From Clostridia bacterium (GTDB lineage: Bacteria; Bacillota; Clostridia; Peptostreptococcales; Anaerovoracaceae), in contig JAIKZT010000291.1 in NCBI GenBank assembly GCA_024682015.1, forward strand, positions 1 to 12,667: a DNA stretch of 12,667 nucleotides, read 5' to 3'. This document shows positions 6,801 to 12,667 of the stretch, piece after piece. A program made the position numbers and the translations under genes. Under the pieces are notes generated by a model, which did not search any database, had not been told where the DNA came from, and saw nothing but the letters and a program-made list of their open reading frames with translations. The stretch's first letter is position 1. The number at the start of each line of letters is the position of its first letter.

Positions 6801-9800
6801 ACCGTTGCGATCTGGCCTGAGGACAGCAGAGACCGCTCGGACAGAGTGGTCCTCTCGCCCGGTGAAGGCTACGACTGCTCGACGCAGACCGTAAGATCCT
6901 CGCGCACCGGCACGCATCTTTTCCTTGAGGAGATCGAGACGGGAGAAGCGGGCGTCGATTATCCTTATGAGTTTATCCTCCATATGAACGGCTACGAGGG
7001 CGGCCCCATCGAGATACTCTCTCCCGATCCGTCCGCCCAGCTGAACTGCATCGCTTCCATCAGCATCGAGGATTATGAGAGCGTCATCCGCAGCATCGCG
7101 GGACTGGACTACGGCATCTATGTGCACTGCCTCAATGGCGGCGAGCTCAACATGTACTCCGAGAACGGCGGAAAGCTGAGCATCGACGTTGAAGGCTCAA
7201 GATCATTTGACGTCTGCGGGATCGACGTTCAGGACGAGATCGGAAGGACCTCCCTGTTCCTCAACAACGCAGACCTGGATATCGTCAGCATCAACCCGAA
7301 AAAGCCTCTTTCCCGCGTGGAGCAGAGCGCGGTGGGCATCAACGCGAAAGACGTGCGGATCTGGGGCGGTAACATCTCCATAGAGGCCCATGCGCCGTAT
7401 CTGGACAACGAGTACGCGGCGATCGGCATCAACGCGGAAAGCTCTATCGACATCGATTCCCCGGCCCTGTATATCGACGTGACCGACGTGGATAGCAGCG
7501 CCGGAGGCACCGGCGCAGGTCTGAACGCCAAGCGCGTGGATATCAGCATGAATACCGCCAAGCTGCTCAGCGACTGGTACGCTGACGAGGACGCCGATCT
7601 GATGGCGGAAGATTTAAATGTGGATTCGTATGACGCGGGCATCTTCATCGATTATCCGGAAAGCGGCTTCGCGGTGAAGCTGCCACAGGAGGACCCCGCG
7701 GGCATGGCCGCGATCACCACCTACGGCGAAAGCGAAGAGGGCAATAAGACCTATGCCCATTGCCTGGGCTATACGGTGCAGGTCGACTACGATCCGGATA
7801 AAGTAACCCTGAGCCCGGTGGGCAGAGTCTATGTGGACGAAATGGGGCGCTTCTGCGTTCCGGCCGGCGAGGCTCTGGAGTTTGTAGCAGCTGCCGAGCT
7901 CGGTTACCGGGGCAACAACATCGGCCTGTATAAGGACGGAAAGACGTATATCCTTCCGACGATCGACGAAAACGAGAACCGGCGCTACCGGATCGAGCAC
8001 GTAACGGAATGCATGGAGCTGACCCTTGGCGGCGTTCAGCCCGTGGAGCCCTTCGCGAGCGACCCGCTTCCGTCTACCCAGACGGTGCTTGGCGGCGGAG
8101 AAGGCACAGCGGCTGTCATCTGGGAGATGAACGCCTACGAAGTCCAAAAGCTTTACAAAAAGAACAGCGGAAAGCAGACTGCCAACGGCACTCTGGAGAA
8201 GCACAGCGAGGAGGAGATCTTTAAGCCCGACACGGCGTACAGCGCAGGCGTATGGCTGCAGAGCTACAACAATGCTACTGGCCGCTGGATCAACCGGCCG
8301 GAGCTGGGAACTTTCCAGGCGAGCATGCACGGTCTCGCCGAGTTCACCGAAGAGCGGCAGTATTCCAGGCCCGGGACGACGACCCAGTACCGCCTTACCG
8401 TCCTCTTTGACGGTCTGCACTACTACAGCGAGCCCTTCGAGATAGAATGGACCGCCGATGAGTCCAAGGTATCCGCGAGAGCCGCCTCCGCGGTGGAGCT
8501 CTACATGACCAACGCCTGGAACTCCAACGGCGAACACACGATCTACGACGGCAAGGACAGCGGCACCTGGATGCGTCTGGACGCGCGCTATCCCGATATC
8601 TATTACGACACCGTCAACGGCATCTATACCAACGAATACAACAGGACACGTAAGGTACCGGAAGAGGGCTATGTCCGCTTTGCGCATTTTGACGCGGGGA
8701 AGGGCATCCTGACTTTGGACGGAGACCCTGATGTCTGGAATCCCAGCTTGCACGAGATCCGCACGGCTGAAGGCAGCAACGGCGATCTGACGGTCTATGC
8801 GGCAGCAAACTGCGCCATCGAGCAGAACACGGAGACCGTGGGCTGGATCGACCAGTGGGGCGACGGAAAGCTGGTGCACTTCGCGGACAGCGCCGCCATC
8901 CTGAACGACACCGGCTCCGTTATCCTGACCGGCGAGCCGGGAGCACACCTGACGATCCGGGCTTTCGGACCGTACGCCATGGTGCGGGAAGAGCAGCCGA
9001 ACGGAAGCTATTACTACACAGGCGAGAAGATCTCCGCCGTCTGCGCGTCCGGAGATATCCGCACCATTGGCGCGATCGATCTGGAGATCCACGCGGACTG
9101 CATAAAGGAAACGGATCCAAAGCCGGGCTACTACGGCTGCGCCGCCGCGCTGGATGCGAAGGGGAATATCCTCATCGGCGGAGATACGGTCCTTTGGATC
9201 TCGGCCGGCATGGGCGGTGGCACCAGAGCGGGGGCGGCCCAGGCGATGATTGCCGAAGGCCACATCCGCATGGAGGACAACTGCTCCGTAGAGATCCAGA
9301 CGTACAGCGAAGAGAGCGCAAGCCTCTATTGCAACAAGCTCGGTTCTGTCTGGTCGGAGAAGACCGTGACCGTCGACGGGAACGCCAGTGTGCGCATCAG
9401 CAGCATCGGCAAGGAACTGTGCGGCATATATGCCGCGGAAAGCGCTTACATCTGCTCCGACCGGGCGGCGTACATCAACACGTATCCGGAGTCGGACGAG
9501 ATCGAGACCTCGGCGGTCATAGCGCCGAGGACGGTGGTGAACGGCTTCCACAGCTTCACCTGGAGCGATCCGGACAGCGAAGGACCGACCACCGGGGAAC
9601 TGGTCCTGGGTGATGAAAACACCTATGTTACCTACGTTTCCGAACCCGACTGGATGGATTCCCGCACTTTCGTCGTGATGGACGGCATTCCCCGCAGTCT
9701 GGAGATCATTGCCGGAGGCCTGAGCACAGACGAAACGAAGATCGAGATCACCCGCGGCGGTGATACGGCCGAGGTGTTCGGCAAGGAATTCCCGGTCTGC

Positions 9801-11762
9801 CCGGGCGATACGGTCACCCTGTATCCCCCGGAGGGACTGCCCGGCAGTGTATTCGCCCGCTGGGGCTGGCCGCAGTACAGCCCGCGCGACATCCAGGATA
9901 TGGGCGGCGGCGCGATCCGCTTCACCATGCCCGACTGGAACATCACCCCCATCGCCGTATTCGACACCAGCGTTGTTTCCGGCTTCTCCTTCACTCTGGA
10001 CGACAGTGACCCCGCCATGATAGGGGATCACCGGATCGGCAAGGCGGACATCGCCTTTGACGTCGAGATCCCCGCGGACCTTGCGGCCGGGACGAAGGTC
10101 GACGCCTACGCGGTGCTGGAATGCACCTATATCAACGAGGACGGGGAACTTGTCTGGTGCGACAGGGACACCGAACCCGCCAACACCTATTCCTACCTCA
10201 GCCACGGCGACGTCGTCTACAATAAGGGAAAGGGCGTTGTCTCCTTCAGCGTCGACGATACCCTCTATCTTGCCGACGTCGTACCCACTGAGCTGACGCC
10301 GGGAGAATGGGTCCGTATCTTCGAATCGCCGGACCGCAGCTACCGTCTGCGGATCATGCTGTACACGGTCGAAACGGTCGCCGGCACAGAGCGCTACACG
10401 GAAAGCTGCACGCTCACGACGAATCCTTTCGAGCTGTCCTGGGACAAGCCCTTTACGGTGGGCGTGGACGGAGAGGGGCGCAATCCCGAGCTCGTTATCC
10501 CGTCCGGCGACGTGGGCACATCCTTTGCCCTGGACTTCTCGAAGTACGTCAGCGGCGGGAGCGGACAATACCACTACAGCATCGTTCCCGCGGCGGAAGC
10601 CGTCCCCATGGAGTTCACCTTTGATGAGTATCGGGGAACTTTCTGCTTCTTCCATACGGAGGACAGCGTGGGAATGAATTACACGAACAACTGCGTGCAG
10701 GTCACGGACGTGATCACGGAAGACATGGAGCTGATCTACTTCGACGTCCTGCCGACTCTGGATACGCGGATGTACGACACCTACGTGGGCGGCGTGCATG
10801 TTTCGGAATACAACCGGGACGATGTGCTGGGCGACGGCAGCGTAAGCTATACTCCCGCAGAGGGAGGAGAACCCGCCCGGCTGACCCTCAAGGGCGCAAG
10901 GCTGTCTTCGGGCTTCTGCGGCGAACTCGATCCTGCTAACCCCGGCGATAACGCCTTCGCAGCCGTATTCACCCGGGAGGACCTCGACATCGTCGTCGAA
11001 GGTACGAACCTGATCACGCTGGATAAGAATTCCGCGGCCAGCGGAGACCCGTACGTGGAGGACAGCCTGATCGCCGGCATCTGCGGCTTTGGCGCGGACA
11101 TCACGCTGAGCGGCAGCGGCGAGCTGTATGTCCGATCGGACTACGGCTTCTGCCTCGCAGAGGACGCAGGGCTTGGCGGCGGCAGCCTCTCACAGAATGG
11201 CTGCGCTCTGAACATGCGTGTTGACAAGGGCAACGTCTTCGGCAAGTCCGGAAACGAGGGCTTTACCTATGCCGGCGGCAAGTTCTCTGCTTTGTCCGGC
11301 AAGGCCAGCGACGTGAGCCTGCTGGATGGGATCACCTTCGCGGACGGCGCGCAGGAAACCGCCATGCTTCTGCTCACCACCTCGGCGGAATCGGGGAATG
11401 CTCACCTTGGAAGCTGGGATATGCTGGCCTCTCAGGCTCCGGGCAGCCTGTACCACTACATCCGGATAGAGCGCGCAGACCAGCTGGACGAGGATCCGAC
11501 GGTGCTGAACCTCGTGGATGAGGGGTCCGGCGAGATCTACGTGGGCCTGGACAAATCGGCCAAGGGCGTAAGCATGATGCGAGCCATCGTGGCGATCTAC
11601 GAAAAGGATACGGAGCGTTTCCTGGGTCTATGGACGGGCGAGATCGATCCCTCCGATCCATTCGCGGACACCGGTCTGGTCTATGATGAGACCAAGAGTT
11701 ACCGGATCATGCTGGTGGAAGGCGAAGAGTTGTATCCGCTCATCGAAGACAAGGGCTTCTAA
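3825..11762 (+). CDS. Giant exported cysteine-rich multidomain protein with beta-helix-like regions
   Basis: 2645 residues in one unbroken frame; I do not recognise a named protein. Residues 1-31 form a signal peptide (basic MKNFSQYLKRV, hydrophobic VLLIAMLIVSLV, cleavage after AWA-31), so it is exported. Residues 54-510 hold about 96 cysteines (roughly 21%), mostly C-x2-C and C-x2-C-G-x-C knuckles, ending in a fourfold repeat (304-510). Residues 513-645 look Ig-like (YYQWYRKDG at 567, CEYCYYC-type end near 623). Residues 648-865 carry six paired-cysteine modules with HxF/W residues, such as RVCRVCGYEDGEV and HRVCLVCGYRQ, familiar from secreted Clostridia proteins. Residues about 1030-1285, 1580-1906 and 2316-2526 are Gly/Asn/Asp-rich, beta-helix-like regions of the 'carbohydrate-binding domain' type. 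Between them lie an Ig-like segment (1416-1546), an InlB-repeat-like segment ending MPDWNITPIAVFD (about 1956-2049), another Ig-like one (2051-2209) and a cadherin-like one (2210-2311). No LPXTG, SLH or catalytic motif is visible. A surface or secreted binding/structural role, possibly metal-binding, is inference. Confidence 0.82.
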   Translation: MKNFSQYLKRVVSVLLIAMLIVSLVPINAWAYVDYDEETVTLSIFEAKSLTYSCWNCSYFKRLINDGDWDEWPDPNDFDDYFCDECGLCWDCAREHAHCQSCGECIYGTTEGEDYCKECKRCRSCWTEDEHCPNCHRHDEERCTQCGWNMCYVCHDKHNAWCEYCGACMYAAYDNGTMCADGDWHCQNCCIVCEDCDKCFAIDARTADPGEFCTNCGLCIDCGVEDEQHCPRCRICFQDNDRCEGSELCIECCVDAGNHCPDCHKHIGEDGEWCPTNPDAHCLDCADLCPGCDECLICMDVTPCEDCGMCPECCKSNSESYGCDCGICVESGDFDDPEHRCERCMDAFSCVEEFCEDCGLCLDCCLAVSEEAGCVCGLCVESAEFEDTSEHMCPNCDGFTCVNGELCDLCGFCEVCCLDASEIEGCECGICVEDPDFVAPEHRCENCETNFSCVVDFCGDCGYCTDCCISESEQLGCFHEVCVQSSAWKDHYCEECGRCKEDCDCGQPCCEITPYSYERSTTAVFGSILSQPRNTGAYVSDGRNDDYLHTNRVSFYVGVFGDPSELYYQWYRKDGADGKPEKLTDETAGDEEYWGRNDAITSGAQSSTLTTYVPSDACEKEYCYYCEITDRDGNLLSRTREASLRARHRYEWVQADGGHIYRCVGCGALGKFADEVREHEFAERQILTYPTATEPGLLGHVCRVCGYEDGEVIAPLGRHDRHIFQYYSTSSEHWCECVCGKKINARSEHSWGDWILDKEATEKSRGSKHRVCLVCGYRQDAKIAKKLHAHGSFYSGDEYDHSFRKLNVRQHGRICDDPECGQWYDIEPHTFDEWEITAFPDWYTEGSMQRVCTGCGFTQVKNLPKMGEERRRVIVVEHGKSSKYVSCCRFEDTPILTADERAGYVFECWNCDLVYRTDKDDLLHVQNIDLMTPQHAGYTGRTDVIKVDDPNAEAMTVLDIPVSLNTLNPIYAPKSETECYFSFTPVYERLPLTVAIWPEDSRDRSDRVVLSPGEGYDCSTQTVRSSRTGTHLFLEEIETGEAGVDYPYEFILHMNGYEGGPIEILSPDPSAQLNCIASISIEDYESVIRSIAGLDYGIYVHCLNGGELNMYSENGGKLSIDVEGSRSFDVCGIDVQDEIGRTSLFLNNADLDIVSINPKKPLSRVEQSAVGINAKDVRIWGGNISIEAHAPYLDNEYAAIGINAESSIDIDSPALYIDVTDVDSSAGGTGAGLNAKRVDISMNTAKLLSDWYADEDADLMAEDLNVDSYDAGIFIDYPESGFAVKLPQEDPAGMAAITTYGESEEGNKTYAHCLGYTVQVDYDPDKVTLSPVGRVYVDEMGRFCVPAGEALEFVAAAELGYRGNNIGLYKDGKTYILPTIDENENRRYRIEHVTECMELTLGGVQPVEPFASDPLPSTQTVLGGGEGTAAVIWEMNAYEVQKLYKKNSGKQTANGTLEKHSEEEIFKPDTAYSAGVWLQSYNNATGRWINRPELGTFQASMHGLAEFTEERQYSRPGTTTQYRLTVLFDGLHYYSEPFEIEWTADESKVSARAASAVELYMTNAWNSNGEHTIYDGKDSGTWMRLDARYPDIYYDTVNGIYTNEYNRTRKVPEEGYVRFAHFDAGKGILTLDGDPDVWNPSLHEIRTAEGSNGDLTVYAAANCAIEQNTETVGWIDQWGDGKLVHFADSAAILNDTGSVILTGEPGAHLTIRAFGPYAMVREEQPNGSYYYTGEKISAVCASGDIRTIGAIDLEIHADCIKETDPKPGYYGCAAALDAKGNILIGGDTVLWISAGMGGGTRAGAAQAMIAEGHIRMEDNCSVEIQTYSEESASLYCNKLGSVWSEKTVTVDGNASVRISSIGKELCGIYAAESAYICSDRAAYINTYPESDEIETSAVIAPRTVVNGFHSFTWSDPDSEGPTTGELVLGDENTYVTYVSEPDWMDSRTFVVMDGIPRSLEIIAGGLSTDETKIEITRGGDTAEVFGKEFPVCPGDTVTLYPPEGLPGSVFARWGWPQYSPRDIQDMGGGAIRFTMPDWNITPIAVFDTSVVSGFSFTLDDSDPAMIGDHRIGKADIAFDVEIPADLAAGTKVDAYAVLECTYINEDGELVWCDRDTEPANTYSYLSHGDVVYNKGKGVVSFSVDDTLYLADVVPTELTPGEWVRIFESPDRSYRLRIMLYTVETVAGTERYTESCTLTTNPFELSWDKPFTVGVDGEGRNPELVIPSGDVGTSFALDFSKYVSGGSGQYHYSIVPAAEAVPMEFTFDEYRGTFCFFHTEDSVGMNYTNNCVQVTDVITEDMELIYFDVLPTLDTRMYDTYVGGVHVSEYNRDDVLGDGSVSYTPAEGGEPARLTLKGARLSSGFCGELDPANPGDNAFAAVFTREDLDIVVEGTNLITLDKNSAASGDPYVEDSLIAGICGFGADITLSGSGELYVRSDYGFCLAEDAGLGGGSLSQNGCALNMRVDKGNVFGKSGNEGFTYAGGKFSALSGKASDVSLLDGITFADGAQETAMLLLTTSAESGNAHLGSWDMLASQAPGSLYHYIRIERADQLDEDPTVLNLVDEGSGEIYVGLDKSAKGVSMMRAIVAIYEKDTERFLGLWTGEIDPSDPFADTGLVYDETKSYRIMLVEGEELYPLIEDKGF
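4734..5354 (+). repeat. Fourfold in-frame cysteine-rich protein repeat (about 51 residues per unit)
   Basis: Units begin at residues 304, 355, 407 and 458 (bases 4734, 4887, 5043, 5196), with lengths 51, 52, 51 and a last, degenerate unit ending at C510. The shared pattern is C-x2-C-G-x-C-x2-C-C, then after about eight residues G-C-x-C-G-x-C-V-E, then E-H-x-C-x2-C, then C-V near the end. Unit 1 has 11 cysteines (304, 307, 310, 313, 314, 323, 325, 328, 341, 344, 350). In unit 4 the second block is altered to GCFHEVCV and the third is DHYCEEC. The units differ at most non-cysteine positions, so this is an old duplication held by selection on the cysteines. Zinc, iron or disulfide bonding cannot be told apart from sequence. 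Confidence 0.9.
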
Positions 11763-11831
11763 GGCTGCTGCACAGCTGATGCATTGATATCTTCGCACAG
11801 TTGTATAGCGATATCGATTCTACTTTGCATT

Positions 11832-11876
11832 AACAAAACAGCTGCTCTTCTGCATGAACAGGGCAGCTGTTCTGTT
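11832..11876. terminator. Long hairpin terminator after the giant gene
   Basis: The 14-base arm 11832-11845 (AACAAAACAGCTGC) pairs with 11863-11876 (GCAGCTGTTCTGTT) with a single A-C mismatch around a 17-base loop. The 3' arm is T-rich, and the A-rich 5' arm means that it may also work on the other strand. The first 14 bases of the neighbouring direct repeat (GCTGCTCTTCTGCA) lie within it, at 11841-11854. Confidence 0.7.
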
Positions 11877-11880
11877 TATA

Positions 11881-11966
11881 GCTGCTCTTCTGCAACAGCG
11901 AAGCCGCTGCTCCGCAATAACAGCAATATTGCTACTCTTCTGCAACAGCAAAGCTGCTGCTCCGCA
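11881..11966 (+). repeat. Two 36-base direct repeats at a 50-base period
   Basis: Copy A (11881-11916) and copy B (11931-11966) share 33 of 36 bases, differing at unit positions 4, 20 and 25. Both start GCTNCTCTTCTGCAACAGC and end GCTGCTCCGCA. They are separated by 14 bases that contain the 12-base palindrome AGCAATATTGCT (11922-11933). A third, partial copy of the first 14 bases lies at 11841-11854. Each unit can form a small hairpin (for example GCAACAGC with GCTGCTGC, one mismatch, in copy B). Two and a half units with short spacing do not make a CRISPR array. Confidence 0.75.
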
Positions 11967-12162
11967 CCTTCAGGAGCCGGGTGGTTTATCGGTTCGCACA
12001 GGAGCAAAGAAGGGCACGGCGGGCAACTCGCAGGGTTTCTACGGTCGAAATCCTGCTCAGACACTCCCGCCTCTCGCAAAGCTCGACCCTTCTTTACGCC
12101 TTCGCTCACCGTAAACCACCAACGACTCCTTCAGAGTTTGTCGCTGCGGCTTCGCTGTTGCA
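11891..12162. repeat. Nested foldback element (MITE-like or large structured RNA)
   Basis: Successive inverted segments nest in the correct order. TGCAACAGCGAAGCCGC at 11891-11907 is exactly inverted at 12146-12162; copy B at 11941-11957 can pair there too, with two differences. GGTGGTTTA 11980-11988 pairs with TAAACCACC 12112-12120, and CGGT 11990-11993 with ACCG 12108-12111. AAAGAAGGG 12006-12014 pairs with CCCTTCTTT 12087-12095, and GGCGGG 12018-12023 with CCCGCC 12066-12071. GCAGGGTTTC 12030-12039 pairs with GAAATCCTGC 12047-12056 around a seven-base loop. GGAG 11973-11976 with CTCC 12126-12129 also fits. There is no convincing gene inside. It could be a non-autonomous transposon remnant or a transcribed RNA. 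No flanking target duplication is obvious. This explains most of the gene-free stretch 11763-12244. Confidence 0.58.
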
Positions 12163-12197
12163 TTCTCCTAGCTAGATCTGAGTTTTTCATGGTATAC

Positions 12198-12226
12198 TTG
12201 ATTGAATGAATTGGTAAGTATTAATA
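12198..12226 (+). promoter_or_regulatory. Possible promoter of the exodeoxyribonuclease III gene
   Basis: TTGATT (12198-12203) and TTAATA (12221-12226) have 17-base spacing, placed in the AT-rich bases just before the gene. TATACT (12193-12198) is an alternative -10 box, but I see no matching -35 box for it. Confidence 0.35.
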
Positions 12227-12233
12227 GTTTTTT

Positions 12234-12239
12234 GGAGGG
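12234..12239 (+). promoter_or_regulatory. Ribosome binding site for the GTG start of xth
   Basis: GGAGGG is five bases before GTG 12245. No ATG is available in the frame nearby, and the product from this GTG starts exactly at the conserved family N-terminus KIITWNVNG. The site therefore settles the start. Confidence 0.85.
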
Positions 12240-12244
12240 TTGCT

Positions 12245-12667
12245 GTGAAGATCATCACTTGGAACGTGAATGGAATACGGGCGGCGCTGGGAAAGGGGCT
12301 GCTCGAGTATCTGCAGGAAGAGGACGCGGACATCGTGTGCATCCAGGAGACGAAGTGCCAGCCGGGTCAGGCCGCGGTCGACCTGCCGGGGTACGAGGAA
12401 TACTGGAACAGCGCGGAAAAGAAGGGCTATTCGGGCACGGCGATCTTTACGAAAAAGAAGCCCCTGGCCGTGAATTTCCACATCGACGCCGAAGGACACG
12501 ATAAGGAAGGGCGGGCCATTACGCTGGAATTCCCGGACTTCTACATGGTCACCAATTACACGCCCAATTCGCAGAATGAGCTGGCGCGCCTGGATTACCG
12601 GCTGCAGTGGGAGACGGCGAACCGGGAGTACCTGAAGAAGCTCGACGCGAAGAAGCCGCTCATCCTC
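12245..12667 (+). CDS. xth: Exodeoxyribonuclease III / AP endonuclease, N-terminal part (3' end outside window)
   Basis: The first 141 codons run in frame to the window edge; full-length members are about 250-270 residues. The enzyme removes nucleotides 3'-5' from duplex DNA and cuts at abasic sites in base-excision repair. Family motifs are clear: (M)KIITWNVNGIRAAL with N7, and DIVCIQETK with the metal-binding E35. GYSGTAIFTKKKP follows at 61-73, EGRAITLEF at 88-96, and the block NYTPNSQNELARLDYRLQWE at 104-123. The window stops after KKPLIL, just before the expected catalytic GDLN segment, so the active site is only half seen. The start is GTG, fixed by GGAGGG (12234-12239). The gene is preceded by a non-coding repeat region and probably has its own promoter. 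In Firmicutes the same protein is often called ExoA. Confidence 0.95.
   Translation, partial: MKIITWNVNGIRAALGKGLLEYLQEEDADIVCIQETKCQPGQAAVDLPGYEEYWNSAEKKGYSGTAIFTKKKPLAVNFHIDAEGHDKEGRAITLEFPDFYMVTNYTPNSQNELARLDYRLQWETANREYLKKLDAKKPLIL

Noticed and set aside
7614..10799. 1061-codon open frame on the - strand, opposite the giant gene
   Set aside because: It lies wholly inside a clear exported-protein gene, shows no recognisable domain or signal, and is explained by the GC-rich codon bias of the + strand, which removes stops from one antisense frame.
11881..11966. Possible CRISPR array
   Set aside because: There are only two full repeats with a 14-base spacer, three mismatches and no cas genes.
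11891..12162. Possible retron msr-msd
   Set aside because: The foldback shape is suggestive, but no reverse transcriptase gene lies in the window and no branching-G layout is evident.
11784..12209. 141-codon + strand open frame and overlapping smaller ones in the gap before xth
   Set aside because: The product is low-complexity and comes from direct repeats and the foldback. It has no ribosome binding site and its codon use is unlike the neighbours.
12202..12504. 100-codon + strand frame overlapping the start of xth
   Set aside because: It is out of frame with the well-supported ExoIII frame from GTG 12245, and its product is arginine/glycine-rich nonsense.

Overview
The window looks like a chromosomal segment of a strictly anaerobic, fairly GC-rich Firmicute (class Clostridia). 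The evidence is a four-subunit pyruvate:ferredoxin oxidoreductase operon, strong AGGAGG-type ribosome binding sites, Firmicutes-style -35/-10 boxes, Gram-positive rho-independent terminators, and a secreted multidomain protein of a kind common in gut Clostridia. The genus cannot be fixed from the sequence. All genes are on the + strand.

Layout. (1) Positions 1-2807 hold the tightly packed 2-oxoacid (probably pyruvate):ferredoxin oxidoreductase operon in the order gamma (5' end outside the window), delta (2x[4Fe-4S] ferredoxin), alpha, beta. The genes overlap by one base or sit 1-10 bases apart, each with its own good ribosome binding site. The complex decarboxylates pyruvate to acetyl-CoA and reduces ferredoxin. 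(2) Positions 2787-2956 contain a near-consensus sigma-A promoter buried in the last codons of the beta gene, about 135 bases of hairpin-forming sequence with a twice-repeated motif set, and a strong terminator. This looks like a free-standing small RNA gene. (3) Positions 3038-3679 encode an orphan NarL/LuxR-type response regulator with its own terminator. (4) Positions 3825-11762 encode one giant exported protein of 2645 residues. It has a signal peptide, a 457-residue segment that is about one fifth cysteine and ends in a fourfold ~51-residue repeat, Ig-like domains, CxxC zinc-ribbon-like modules and three beta-helix-like regions. No cell-wall anchor is visible. (5) Positions 11763-12244 are non-coding: a long terminator hairpin, 36-base direct repeats at a 50-base period, and a nested foldback of about 220-270 bases resembling a MITE or a large structured RNA. 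(6) Positions 12245 to the right edge are the first 141 codons of an exodeoxyribonuclease III gene starting with GTG.

The por operon and xth are ordinary housekeeping genes. The accessory content lies between them. The regulator next to the giant exported protein suggests, but does not prove, a regulator/effector pair. The small RNA candidate, the cysteine-rich ectodomain and the foldback element are the parts most worth following up.
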